Assembly: GCF_900115345.1 (NCBI RefSeq)
Contig: NZ_FOWC01000017.1
Coordinates: forward strand, 1 to 64,000
Origin: Amycolatopsis rubida
GTDB taxonomy: Bacteria > Actinomycetota > Actinomycetes > Mycobacteriales > Pseudonocardiaceae
Reading direction: 5' to 3'
Length of the DNA stretch: 64,000 bases
Shown here: piece by piece, positions 25,799 through 33,426 of the stretch
Numbering within the stretch: the stretch's first letter is position 1
Layout of the letters: the number at the start of each line of letters is the position of its first letter
Position numbers and translations under genes: made by a program
Notes under the pieces: generated by a model
Database searches by the model: none
What the model was told of the DNA's origin: nothing
What the model saw: the letters and a program-made list of their open reading frames with translations, nothing else

Positions 25799-26164
25799 TC
25801 AAACACAAACCCCGCCCAAGACAGCCGAGGCCTCCACGACCATCCCGTCCACCTCGCCCGCCAACCGCTCAATCTCCCCCCACCACCGCAAATCCCGCCC
25901 CGAATCCGGAATCAGCGAAGTCCCCACCAGCAACAGCAACGTATCCACCTCGTAAGCCCGGTCCGCCAACCGCAACAACGGCACCGGATCCCCGCCGGCC
26001 TCCCCCGCCGCGAACCGGCAAGCCGCGTGCCCCAGCCCCCGGCACACCGTCCGCAGCCGCTCCCGCACCGCGTCCGCCCGGGGGTCCGCCCGTGGACCGC
26101 CGGTCCGGATATTCCACGCCACCGAAAGCAGACAGCGCCCGGCATCGTCCATCGCCGTGTTCAT
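25799..26164 (-). CDS. Hypothetical protein
   Basis: 121 residues starting at ATG 26164 (MNTAMDDAGRCLLSVAWNIR). It is predicted helical and soluble, with no recognisable motif; LLRLADRAYEVDTLLLLVGT and WWGEIERLAGEVDGMVVEAS are the most distinctive parts. It lies 55 bp downstream of another hypothetical gene on the same strand, so the two may be co-transcribed. Confidence 0.5.
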   Translation of the reverse strand: MNTAMDDAGRCLLSVAWNIRTGGPRADPRADAVRERLRTVCRGLGHAACRFAAGEAGGDPVPLLRLADRAYEVDTLLLLVGTSLIPDSGRDLRWWGEIERLAGEVDGMVVEASAVLGGVCV

Positions 26165-26219
26165 CACCGGGCGAGTCTGGAAGCACCCTCCCCGCCGCGG
26201 GTGACCCGACACGCACAGC

Positions 26220-27134
26220 TCACCGCATCGAGTGAAGCAACCGCACAGTCGCGTCAAGCGGCAGCCGATCGTCCGCCGCGCGCGCGAGGAAATCCTTGAT
26301 CCGCTGCCCGTCCGGCGTCAGCGAATCCACGTCGTTGACCTCAGCACTCGCCGCTTCCAAGGTCCCCAGCCCGGCATTGTGGTGCGCGTCCCGGACCGCG
26401 TTCCGCAGGACCGCCAATTCCGCCGCCGACGGCCCCCGCTTCTCCGCCCGCAACCGCTCGACAATCCGAAGCACCTGCGGCGAATGCGCGGCCAACGACT
26501 GCCGTCCGGCGAACGACGCGACCATCCGCGGCGTCGCCCGCGTCTCGGCAGGCGGCGGGGGCACCTCGACCGCCTCGCCGACCACGCGCAGGCTCTCCAG
26601 CGCCGCCGCACGCCGACGTTCGCTCATCCGCACGCGCGCGAGCGGATCCTTGCGCCGGGACGCCGCGACGGAACGAGCGTCCGCCCGGGCCCGCTCCCCC
26701 GTCTCGGTCAGGCGCGAGCGCCGTTGATACGTGCCCTCGTCGGCAGCCTGCTTGCGCCGGTTCGCGAGCCAAGCCTCGAAGGTCTGCCCGCGCCGCGGCG
26801 GCTCGCGCACTTCGGTCAGGCCGGCGGCCGGCTCGTCAGCGAACCAGGCCTTCATCCGCGAGCGCAGGAAGTCCCCCGGCTTTTCGCCGGCGCGGCGCGG
26901 CCGCTGGCGCGTCCCGTCCGGCAGCGCGCTCATCGCGATCAGCAGCGCGTCCGGGCAGTATCCGTTGGAGTACCAGAACTCCAGCTGCCGCTCGACGTCG
27001 TCGCGTTCCTCCCGGGTCAGCCGCTCGGACACCCAGCCCATGCGGCGGACCAGCACGCCCGTCGACTGGGCGCGTTCGCGCGCGTCGGCGGGCACGACCG
27101 TCGACGGCCACTCCTGATCCGCGATCCGCACCAT
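26220..27134 (-). CDS. Hypothetical basic protein
   Basis: 304 residues, rich in Arg and Ala. ATG 27134 follows GGGAGGTG with good spacing. The N-terminal third has REERDDVERQLEFWYSNGYC and DALLIAMSALPDGTRQRPRR; the centre is strongly basic and helical with coiled-coil character (TYQRRSRLTETGERARADAR). The FWYSNGYCPDALLIAMSA part recalls replication- or plasmid-associated actinobacterial proteins, but this is only an impression. Function is unknown. Confidence 0.6.
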   Translation of the reverse strand: MVRIADQEWPSTVVPADARERAQSTGVLVRRMGWVSERLTREERDDVERQLEFWYSNGYCPDALLIAMSALPDGTRQRPRRAGEKPGDFLRSRMKAWFADEPAAGLTEVREPPRRGQTFEAWLANRRKQAADEGTYQRRSRLTETGERARADARSVAASRRKDPLARVRMSERRRAAALESLRVVGEAVEVPPPPAETRATPRMVASFAGRQSLAAHSPQVLRIVERLRAEKRGPSAAELAVLRNAVRDAHHNAGLGTLEAASAEVNDVDSLTPDGQRIKDFLARAADDRLPLDATVRLLHSMR

Positions 27135-27185
27135 GCCACACCTCCCTTGCCTACGGACGCCTACGTTATCCCGCCGCACCGACAA

Positions 27186-28064
27186 TTACGCTGCCCGCCG
27201 CAGCACCGCCACCGTGTTCGCCGCCACGATCACCCCGGCCGCCGCCCACGCGACAGCGTCGAGCCGCTGGTCCAGCAGCACCAGCCCGACGAGCGCGGCC
27301 ATCACCGGGTTGACGCTCATGAACGCCCCGAAGAACTGGGTCGGCACCCGGCGCAACGCCACCAGATCGACGAGAAACGGCAGCGCCGACGACAGCAGCC
27401 CGGCGGTGAGCGCCGCCGCGAGCGCCCCGGGCGTCGGCGGGTGGTGCAGCATCGCGAACACCCCGATCGGCACGTACAGCAGACCGGACACCCCGGCCGC
27501 GGCAGCCGAACCCGCGGCCCCGGGCAGGCGACGGCCCACGGTCCGGTTCAGCAGGATGTAGCAGGCCCAGCACGACGCGGCGACCAGTGCGAGCCCGATC
27601 CCGAGGTAGTCGGTGCTGGGCTGCGGCCGCAGCAGCGCGCCGACCGCGACCGCGGCGGCCACCGCGCACGCCAGGTCCGTGCGGCGCCGGGAGCCGGCCA
27701 GCGCGATCGCCAGCGGGCCGAGGAATTCCAGCGTCACGGCCAGTCCGAGGCCGATCCGGTCGACCGCGGTGTAGAGCGACAGGTTCATCGTCGCGAACAC
27801 AGCGGCCAAAGCGAGCACCGGCCACCACTGCCGCGCGGTGAAGGTCCGCAGCCGCGGCCGTCCGACCGCCAGCAGCACCACCGCCGCCACCCACTGGCGG
27901 AGCGCCACCACTCCCGGCGGGCCGAGCACCGGGAACGCGAGCGCCGCGGTCGCCGCGCCGACCTGGTTCGACAGCGCGCTTCCGAGCAGCATCGCCGCAC
28001 CGGCCGCCCGGGCGTCGCCGCGCGTTCGCGGAGCCAGTTCCGTGGTCGCCATGCGGTCGAGCAT
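27186..28064 (-). CDS. EamA/RhtA-type DMT exporter
   Basis: 292 residues with ten hydrophobic segments forming the two EamA repeats. It contains VVALRQWVAAVVLLAVGRPR, LYTAVDRIGLGLAVTLEFLG, LLNRTVGRRLPG and VPTQFFGAFMSVNPVMAALV, typical of RhtA-like amino-acid or metabolite exporters. Start could be ATG 28064 or 28052; both give a complete transporter. It is divergent from a LysR regulator with a T-N11-A site between, a common arrangement in which LysR controls the exporter. Substrate unknown. Confidence 0.8.
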   Translation of the reverse strand: MLDRMATTELAPRTRGDARAAGAAMLLGSALSNQVGAATAALAFPVLGPPGVVALRQWVAAVVLLAVGRPRLRTFTARQWWPVLALAAVFATMNLSLYTAVDRIGLGLAVTLEFLGPLAIALAGSRRRTDLACAVAAAVAVGALLRPQPSTDYLGIGLALVAASCWACYILLNRTVGRRLPGAAGSAAAAGVSGLLYVPIGVFAMLHHPPTPGALAAALTAGLLSSALPFLVDLVALRRVPTQFFGAFMSVNPVMAALVGLVLLDQRLDAVAWAAAGVIVAANTVAVLRRAA

Positions 28065-28079
28065 GCGACCGGCCAATCC

Positions 28080-28094
28080 ATGCGCAAAATGCAT
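28080..28094. promoter_or_regulatory. LysR-type T-N11-A operator
   Basis: ATGCGCAAAATGCAT has ATGC/GCAT arms and the T-N11-A spacing of LysR-type sites. It is located in the 57-bp divergent region between the EamA and LysR genes. Confidence 0.6.
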
Positions 28095-28121
28095 TGACCG
28101 CATCAGCGATACGCTGGACGC

Positions 28122-29009
28122 ATGGATCTGGAGCTGCGGCAGCTGCGCTGCCTCGTGACGATCGTGGACGCGGGCACGTTCACCGACGCCGCGCTCGAAC
28201 TCGGCGTCTCGCAGGCGGCCGTATCCCGGAATCTGGCGTCGCTGGAACGGGTTCTCGGCGTGCAGCTGCTGCATCGCACCAGCCGGAGCCTCGCGCCGAC
28301 GACCGCGGGCGTCCAGGTGCTCGCCCGCGCCCGGCATCTGCTCGCCGAGGCCGACGATCTGGTCCGCGAAGCGACCACCGGGCACACGCGGCTGCGCATG
28401 GGCCACGCGTGGTCGGCGATGGGCAGGCACACCGCGGAGTTCCAGCGTCGCTGGGCCGCCCGGTACCCGGACGTCGAACTGCTGCTCGTGCGCGCCAACA
28501 CCGCGACCGCCGGGCTGGCGGAAGGGCTCGTCGATCTCGCCGTGGTGCGCCACCAGGTGCAGTCGGCCAAGTACGCGCACGCGACGGTCGGCCGCGAGGA
28601 CCGCTACTGCGCCATGGCCGTCGACGACCCGCTCGCCGGACGCCGCACCGTCACGCTCGCCGATCTCGCGTCCCGGTTGCTGGTGATCGATCCGCGCACT
28701 GGCACCACTTCAGCCGAGTTGTGGCCGCCGGAGGCGCGCCCGCGGATCGAGTACACCCACGACGTCGACGACTGGCTCGCCGCCATCGCCACCGGCCGCT
28801 GCGTCGGCGTCACCCCGCATTCCACGGTGACGCAGTATCGCCGCGACGGCATTGTTTACCGCCGGGTCCGCGACGCCCCGCCGGTGCCGGTCCGCCTCGC
28901 TTGGCGCGCCCACGATCCACATCCGGCCACGCACGCCGCGGTGGCCTTGCTCGGCGAGCTTTACCGCACGCCGCCGAAACGGGAAACCGCTTCCGCGCGC
29001 CCGCGATAG
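28122..29009 (+). CDS. LysR family transcriptional regulator
   Basis: 295 residues. The N-terminal winged HTH reads LELRQLRCLVTIVDAGTFTD then AALELGVSQAAVSRNLASLE, and the rest is a substrate-binding domain beginning GHTRLRMGHAWSAMGRHTAE. It is divergent from an EamA exporter with a T-N11-A site between them, and probably regulates that gene and itself in response to an unknown effector. Confidence 0.88.
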   Translation: MDLELRQLRCLVTIVDAGTFTDAALELGVSQAAVSRNLASLERVLGVQLLHRTSRSLAPTTAGVQVLARARHLLAEADDLVREATTGHTRLRMGHAWSAMGRHTAEFQRRWAARYPDVELLLVRANTATAGLAEGLVDLAVVRHQVQSAKYAHATVGREDRYCAMAVDDPLAGRRTVTLADLASRLLVIDPRTGTTSAELWPPEARPRIEYTHDVDDWLAAIATGRCVGVTPHSTVTQYRRDGIVYRRVRDAPPVPVRLAWRAHDPHPATHAAVALLGELYRTPPKRETASARPR

Positions 29010-29046
29010 TCCACTGTGGATCTTGAACCCGGGGCGATCATTTCCG

Positions 29047-29075
29047 TTGACGCGGCGGCGCGGGGCGGCAATGAT
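29047..29075 (+). promoter_or_regulatory. Sigma-70-type promoter of the mini-ORF/HNH leader
   Basis: TTGACG (29047-29052) and AATGAT (29070-29075) separated by exactly 17 bases, placed 32 bases before the mini-ORF start. It is one of the better consensus matches in the window. Confidence 0.6.
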
Positions 29076-29106
29076 GAAGTCGTCCAGCCACGAAAGGATC
29101 CACGGA

Positions 29107-29163
29107 ATGCCGCGTCGCAACGAACGCATGCACCTGTCGGGCATTCCCGGCTCCGCGCCATGA
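29107..29163 (+). CDS. 18-residue mini-ORF, possible leader peptide
   Basis: MPRRNERMHLSGIPGSAP, preceded by AAAGGA seven bases before the ATG. It lies between a good promoter (29047) and a true Rho-independent terminator (29190-29223), with a small hairpin CGTGGC-CT-GCCACG just after its stop. The layout fits either an attenuator leader for the HNH gene at 29268 or a stand-alone short peptide gene. The sequence resembles no leader peptide I recognise. Confidence 0.45.
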   Translation: MPRRNERMHLSGIPGSAP

Positions 29164-29189
29164 CGTGGCCTGCCACGCCGTGAGCGAGG

Positions 29190-29223
29190 AGCCGCCCGCC
29201 GGAACGCCGGCCGGGCGGCTTTT
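29190..29223 (+). terminator. Rho-independent terminator between mini-ORF and HNH gene
   Basis: AGCCGCCCG pairs with CGGGCGGCT and the inner CCGG/CCGG pair closes an AACG loop, with one bulged C and a TTTT tail. A T-tail is unusual among the hairpins of this window, so this is the most classical terminator here. It ends 44 bases before the HNH start. Confidence 0.8.
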
Positions 29224-29267
29224 GCGTTCGCGGCCCGTTCAGCCCCGGAAAGGAGGTGCCCGTCGCC

Positions 29268-29735
29268 ATGGGAGTCCTGGTTCTCAACGCCGGCTACGAG
29301 CCCCTGCACACCGTCTCGCTCCCCCATGCCATCCGGATGCTGGTCCGCCAGGTCGCGGTCGTCCACGAAAGCCACGGGCCGGACCTCGGCGTCTTCCCGC
29401 GGCCGAAGGTGGTGCGGCTGCTGCGCTACGTCGTGATGAAGTGGCGTTATTCCGGGCCGCCGCGCTGGTCCCGTTCCGGCGTGCTGCGGCGTGACCGGCA
29501 CACGTGCGCCTATTGCGGGCGCCAGGCCACCACGGTCGACCACATCACGCCGGTCTCGCGCGGCGGCGCGCGCACGAGCTGGCTCAACACCGTCGCGGCC
29601 TGCGGCGGGTCGGCGCGCAGCTGCAACGCGCGCAAGGCCGATCGCACGCCCGCGGAAGCCGGGCTGACGCTGCGCTTCCCGCCGCGCGTCCCGCGGTGGG
29701 AGGAACTGCATCCGCTGGCCGGACTGTCCACTTGA
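29268..29735 (+). CDS. HNH endonuclease domain protein
   Basis: 155 residues. The zinc/HNH core is CAYCGRQATTVDHITPVSRG, followed by an Asn-containing segment and SCNARKADRTPAEAG near residues 83-135. The N-terminus, VLVLNAGYEPLHTVSLPHAI, is the conserved block of the widespread actinobacterial and cyanobacterial HNH family whose biological role is unsettled. ATG 29268 follows AAAGGAGG; a GTG at 29256 would place the start inside that site. The gene is preceded by a promoter, mini-ORF and terminator that may form an attenuator. Confidence 0.82.
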   Translation: MGVLVLNAGYEPLHTVSLPHAIRMLVRQVAVVHESHGPDLGVFPRPKVVRLLRYVVMKWRYSGPPRWSRSGVLRRDRHTCAYCGRQATTVDHITPVSRGGARTSWLNTVAACGGSARSCNARKADRTPAEAGLTLRFPPRVPRWEELHPLAGLST

Positions 29736-29757
29736 GACTCGCGGTAGGCAGGAACCG

Positions 29758-30678
29758 GTGAAGGGCTTGCTGCTGCGGCTGTCCGCGGTCGATTCCGGCG
29801 CGGAAACAGCGGTGCGCGTCATCGCGTATTTCGACGAGCTGATCGCCCGCCGGGCGACGCTGCCGGAGTTGCTGCGCGCCACGGCTTTTCTCGCGGAATC
29901 CGTCGCCGGGTTCGCTGTACCGACGGCACCCTGCTCCGGTACCGGCCGTCCGGCGAACCCGGTGGCGCCGCCCGGTACCGGGCGGGTCTGGCTGGAACGC
30001 GCGGGCGAGCCGGGCCCGCTCGACGACCTGGTGCTCGACCCGGTCGAACCGCCGCCCGCCGCACCGCATCTCGCCGACCCGGCGCTGGTCGAACTGGTGC
30101 TGGGCGAGCAGGCCGCGGACCGGGCGCTGACCCTGCTCGGCCTGGACACCGCGCCTCCACTGCGGGTGGTGGCGGTCGCTTCGGGCACCGGTCGCGATGC
30201 CTGCGCGGGCGCGGCAAACCGCTCGGCGCGCGGGTGACCGTGGTCGGCGGAGTCGCCGCGACGCTGCTGCAGCCGCGAGAGGGCCCCGATTCGGTTGCCC
30301 GACGCTGAATGAGACGTTGGCGTTGCGGGCCAAGGACGGCACGCTTCCGGACTCCGTCCGGGTAGGAGTCGGCGACGCGGTCGACGACCTCGAAGCCCGG
30401 CGCTCGTAGCCGCAAGCCCGCCTGGCCCAACGATCCGCGGCGACGGCGCGGCCGTCGATCGTGCACGAGGACCTCGGCGCGGTGACGCTGCTGGCGGAGA
30501 TCCCGGTCGGGCAGCTGCGCGCGCCGCCGGACGTGCTGGCGTTGAACGCGTTCGCCAAGAGCGGCGACCTGGAAACGCTGGAAGCCTTCAGCCGCACGGG
30601 TTCCCTCCGCCAGGCGGCGATCGCGCTGCACCGGCACCTCAGTTCGGTGGCGGCGCGGCTGGGCCTCACGAGCACTCC
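29758..30678 (+). pseudogene. Broken PucR-type transcriptional regulator
   Basis: The first 150 codons from GTG 29758 read as an N-terminal regulator domain (VDSGAETAVRVIAYFDELIA, ATLPELLRATAFLAESVAG). The frame changes near 30200, again near 30310 (TLPDSVRVGVGDAVDDLEAR) and near 30410, after which EDLGAVTLLAEIPVGQLRAP and the HTH-like TGSLRQAAIALHRHLSSVAA appear. The order of pieces matches one PucR/CdaR-like protein of about 370 residues with several frameshifts. It follows the HNH gene closely and faces the hydrolase gene. Confidence 0.75.
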
Positions 30679-30682
30679 GGCC

Positions 30683-31636
30683 TCAGCTGCCCTCGACCCC
30701 GAGCACCCTGGCCAGCACCGCCCGTCGCTCCGCGGCTTCCCGGCGGCTCACCGTCGTGTGCTGGAGCACCCCGGAACCGTGGAAAGTGCCGGGGAACAAA
30801 TGCAGTTCCGTAGGCACCCCCGCCGCCAAAAGGCTTTGCGCGTAAGCGATTCCCTCGTCGCGCAGCGGATCGAATTCCATCACCGACACGTACGCGGGCG
30901 GCAATCCCGAAAGATCCGCCGCCCTGGCCGGCGCCGCGTAAACCGGGACGTCCGAACCGCCGCGCTTGCCCGGCCCGCCGAGGTAGTAGTCCCAGCTCGC
31001 CTCGGCCGCCCCCCGGTGCCAGATCGGCGTGTCCGCGAACCGGCGCATGCTGCCGGTCTCGAGGCGGTCGTCCAGTTCGGGCACGGCGAGGAACTGGAAC
31101 GCGATCGCCGGGCCGCCCCGGTCGCGGGCCAGCAGAGCCAGCGCCGCGGCCAGTCCGCCGCCCGCGCTCACGCCGTAGAGCACTGTCTTTTCCGGGTCGA
31201 TGCCCAATTCGTTCGCGTGCTTGACCGACCATTCGAGCGCCGCGTAGCAGTCCTCCAGCCCGGCCGGGTACGGATTCTCCGGTGCGAGCCGGTACTCGAC
31301 CGACACGATCACGACGCCGAGATCGCGGGCCAGTCCGACATTGGCCGCGTGGTCGACCTCCAGGTCGCCCAGCGCGAAACCGCCCCCGTGGATGTCGAAC
31401 ACCAAGGCATTCGTCGCGACGCGATCAGGGGTGTAAACGCGAACCGGGACGTCCGGCGCGCCTTCGGGACCGGGCACGGAGTCCTCGCGCGTGCGCACGC
31501 CGGTTTCGTCGAACTCGCCTTGCATCGAGGCGATCAGTTCGGCCATGCCTGCCCGCGCGGCCGCGACGTCGGCGAGGTCGACCTCGGGCAGCATCGGGAC
31601 CGCGGCGGCGATTTCAGGATCGAACGGGTAACTCAT
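30683..31636 (-). CDS. HSL-type alpha/beta hydrolase (carboxylesterase)
   Basis: 317 residues, cytoplasmic esterase/lipase of the hormone-sensitive-lipase family. The oxyanion motif is HGGGFALGD, the nucleophile elbow is GVSAGGG, the catalytic acid lies in VMEFDPLRDEG and the His in FPGTFHGS. VEYRLAPENPYPAGLEDCYA is also diagnostic. ATG 31636 is preceded by GGAGG at seven bases; an upstream in-frame extension lacks homology. The natural ester substrate is unknown. Confidence 0.88.
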   Translation of the reverse strand: MSYPFDPEIAAAVPMLPEVDLADVAAARAGMAELIASMQGEFDETGVRTREDSVPGPEGAPDVPVRVYTPDRVATNALVFDIHGGGFALGDLEVDHAANVGLARDLGVVIVSVEYRLAPENPYPAGLEDCYAALEWSVKHANELGIDPEKTVLYGVSAGGGLAAALALLARDRGGPAIAFQFLAVPELDDRLETGSMRRFADTPIWHRGAAEASWDYYLGGPGKRGGSDVPVYAAPARAADLSGLPPAYVSVMEFDPLRDEGIAYAQSLLAAGVPTELHLFPGTFHGSGVLQHTTVSRREAAERRAVLARVLGVEGS

Positions 31637-31801
31637 CGACGGCCTCCGTGTTCCAGGGGAAGACTCCATCGTGCCGAAATCCCCGCCCCGGCAGGCACCG
31701 CCACGCGTCGCGTACCGCGCGCATTCCTCCCGCCGGCTGGCGCGGCACACCCGCACCAGTGCCCGGAAACGCACCCGACACTGCCTCCCGGGCCCCCAGC
31801 C

Positions 31802-31945
31802 TCAGCGGCCCGCTCTCTTCCAGATCACCACGATCCCGACGACCGCCGCCACCACCGCCCCCAGCACGATCAGCCCCTTCACGAACAGATCGTGCGCGAG
31901 GTGCCGCAGCATCTCGTCCCCGTCGGCGAGCAGCACCGCGTTCAC
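31802..31945 (-). CDS. Small single-pass membrane protein
   Basis: 47 residues from GTG 31945, which overlaps the TGA of the upstream gene by four bases. The C-terminal helix LIVLGAVVAAVVGIVVIW is followed by a short basic tail KRAGR, giving a tail-anchored or N-out topology. No family is recognised. Coupled translation with the preceding small membrane protein suggests a two-subunit unit under the divergent TetR. Confidence 0.55.
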   Translation of the reverse strand: MNAVLLADGDEMLRHLAHDLFVKGLIVLGAVVAAVVGIVVIWKRAGR

Positions 31946-32220
31946 CGGCCGGGCCTCTTCCGTCCCGGATCCTCGTCCAGCCACCGCGCGGCCTGGCGCA
32001 CGACCTCGCCGCCGACCCGCCCGCGCACGCCCCGCGCCCCGCGCCGGTCCATCGCCCTCGCCGCGGATTTCGCCAGCACCGCCGCGCCTTCCCGCACGCG
32101 CTCCCCCTTGCCGCGCCGCCGCAGCGAAACGATCAGCGCGAACGCGCCCAGCCCGACGACCACGACGATCCCGGCGATGATGCCGAACCGGATCAGCAGG
32201 ATGTTCAGCACCGTCTCCAC
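31942..32220 (-). CDS. Small membrane protein with basic C-terminal domain
   Basis: 92 residues from GTG 32220, preceded by AAAGGGG. One N-terminal transmembrane helix (IIAGIVVVVGLGAFALIVSL) is followed by a strongly basic, Arg-rich cytosolic region ending WLDEDPGRKRPGR. No known family is recognised. It is divergent from a TetR gene, with two identical-type operators between, and translationally coupled to the 47-residue membrane protein downstream. Confidence 0.6.
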   Translation of the reverse strand: METVLNILLIRFGIIAGIVVVVGLGAFALIVSLRRRGKGERVREGAAVLAKSAARAMDRRGARGVRGRVGGEVVRQAARWLDEDPGRKRPGR

Positions 32221-32234
32221 AGCGCACCCCTTTC

Positions 32235-32277
32235 TGTCACACCTGTGATACAAACCGTTTCTATCACGCCTGTGATA
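32235..32277. promoter_or_regulatory. Twin TetR operators
   Basis: TGTCACACCTGTGATA (32235-32250) and TATCACGCCTGTGATA (32262-32277) share the arms (T)TCAC and GTGATA around an ACCT/GCCT centre. Centres are 27 bp apart, and the second ends 10 bp before the TetR start. They are placed to control both the TetR gene and the divergent small membrane-protein pair. Confidence 0.75.
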
Positions 32278-32287
32278 TAAAAGTCCA

Positions 32288-32923
32288 GTGCCTAGAGTGG
32301 TGGACGGGGAAGAGCGGCGCGCGCACATCGCCGACGCGGTGCTGCGGCTGGCCGCGAAGGGCGGGCTGCACGCGGTCTCGCTGCGCGCGGTGGCCGCGGA
32401 ATCGGGCCTGAACATCGGCTCGGTGCGGCATTACTTCGACAGCCAGCACGAGCTGATGCGGTTCGCCATGCGCACCACCATCGACCGGACGACCGCGCGG
32501 CTCGTCGAACGCCGCGAACAGACGGGTCCGCTGTCGGAACTGCCGCCGGGAGAGGTTGTCGGCCAGCTCACCGATTTCCTGTCGGAGCTGCTGCCGCTGG
32601 ACGAGCGGCGACGCACGGAGGTGACCGTGCTGGTCGAATTCCTGCTGGCCGCGCGCGCCGATCCGGGCCTGGACGACCTGGCCCGGGAAGCGGTCCAGGG
32701 CACCGTGACGCTGGCCCGCCGCATCCTCGACGCCCAGGCCCGCAGCGGCCGGTTCGAGCCGAAGGACCCCGAGGTCGAAGCGCCCCGGCTGGCGGCGCTC
32801 CTCGACGGGCTCGCGTTCCGGGCCGTGCTGCAGCCGGAACTCACCTCGCCGGAGGAATGCGTCGCGGTCCTTCGCGCGCATCTCGCCGAGTTCGTCCGGC
32901 CAGCGGGTGACACTCAGGTGTGA
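32288..32923 (+). CDS. TetR family transcriptional regulator
   Basis: 211 residues starting at GTG 32288 (GTG 32297 is an alternative). The HTH is RAHIADAVLRLAAKGGLHAV then LRAVAAESGLNIGSVRHYFD, followed by a BetI/AcrR-like C-terminal domain. The start lies only 10 bp from the second operator, with no clear ribosome binding site, so the mRNA may be nearly leaderless and autorepressed by direct occlusion. Its likely target is the divergent pair of small membrane proteins. Confidence 0.85.
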   Translation: MPRVVDGEERRAHIADAVLRLAAKGGLHAVSLRAVAAESGLNIGSVRHYFDSQHELMRFAMRTTIDRTTARLVERREQTGPLSELPPGEVVGQLTDFLSELLPLDERRRTEVTVLVEFLLAARADPGLDDLAREAVQGTVTLARRILDAQARSGRFEPKDPEVEAPRLAALLDGLAFRAVLQPELTSPEECVAVLRAHLAEFVRPAGDTQV

Positions 32924-32985
32924 GCGCGGCGGAGACCGGGTAACCGGCGGAACTGGAGCGGTTCCAGATCCCAGGGAGGACTCCG

Positions 32986-33426
32986 ATGCCGGACTCGGCG
33001 GCGACGTTGCGGGCAGCCGGCCTGCGGGTCACCAAGCCGCGGCAAGCCGTGCTCGGCTGGCTCGGCGGGCATCCGCACGCGACGGTCGAGGCGATCGCGG
33101 CAGGCGTGCGCGAGAGCCTGGGCGCCGTGTCGATCCAGGCGGTCTACGACGTGCTCGCCGCGTGCGGCGACGCGGGTCTCGTCCGCCGGATCGAGCTGTC
33201 CGGGCATCCGGCGCGGTTCGAACGGCGGACCGGCGACAACCACCACCACGTGGTGTGCCGCCGCTGCGGGCGGGCCGAGGACGTCGACTGCGTCCGCGGC
33301 GAGGCCCCCTGCCTCACGCCGCACGACCGGCACGGGTACGCCGTCGACGAGGCCGAGATCGTCTTCTGGGGTCTGTGCCCCGGCTGCTCCGGCGTTTCCG
33401 ACCACCACGAGGAGCTCACGAGATGA
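32986..33426 (+). CDS. catR: Fur-family peroxide regulator (CatR/FurA-like)
   Basis: 146 residues. The Fur winged helix is RVTKPRQAVLGWLGGHPHAT with VSIQAVYDVLAACGDAGLV, the regulatory metal motif is HHHVVCRRCGRAEDVDC, and a C-terminal CPGC supplies the second zinc pair. In Streptomyces CatR represses the catalase gene beside it and is inactivated by peroxide. GGGAGGA precedes the ATG, and the TGA overlaps the catalase ATG. A short dyad CTGGA-GCGGT-TCCAG at 32953-32967 could be the operator. Confidence 0.85.
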   Translation: MPDSAATLRAAGLRVTKPRQAVLGWLGGHPHATVEAIAAGVRESLGAVSIQAVYDVLAACGDAGLVRRIELSGHPARFERRTGDNHHHVVCRRCGRAEDVDCVRGEAPCLTPHDRHGYAVDEAEIVFWGLCPGCSGVSDHHEELTR

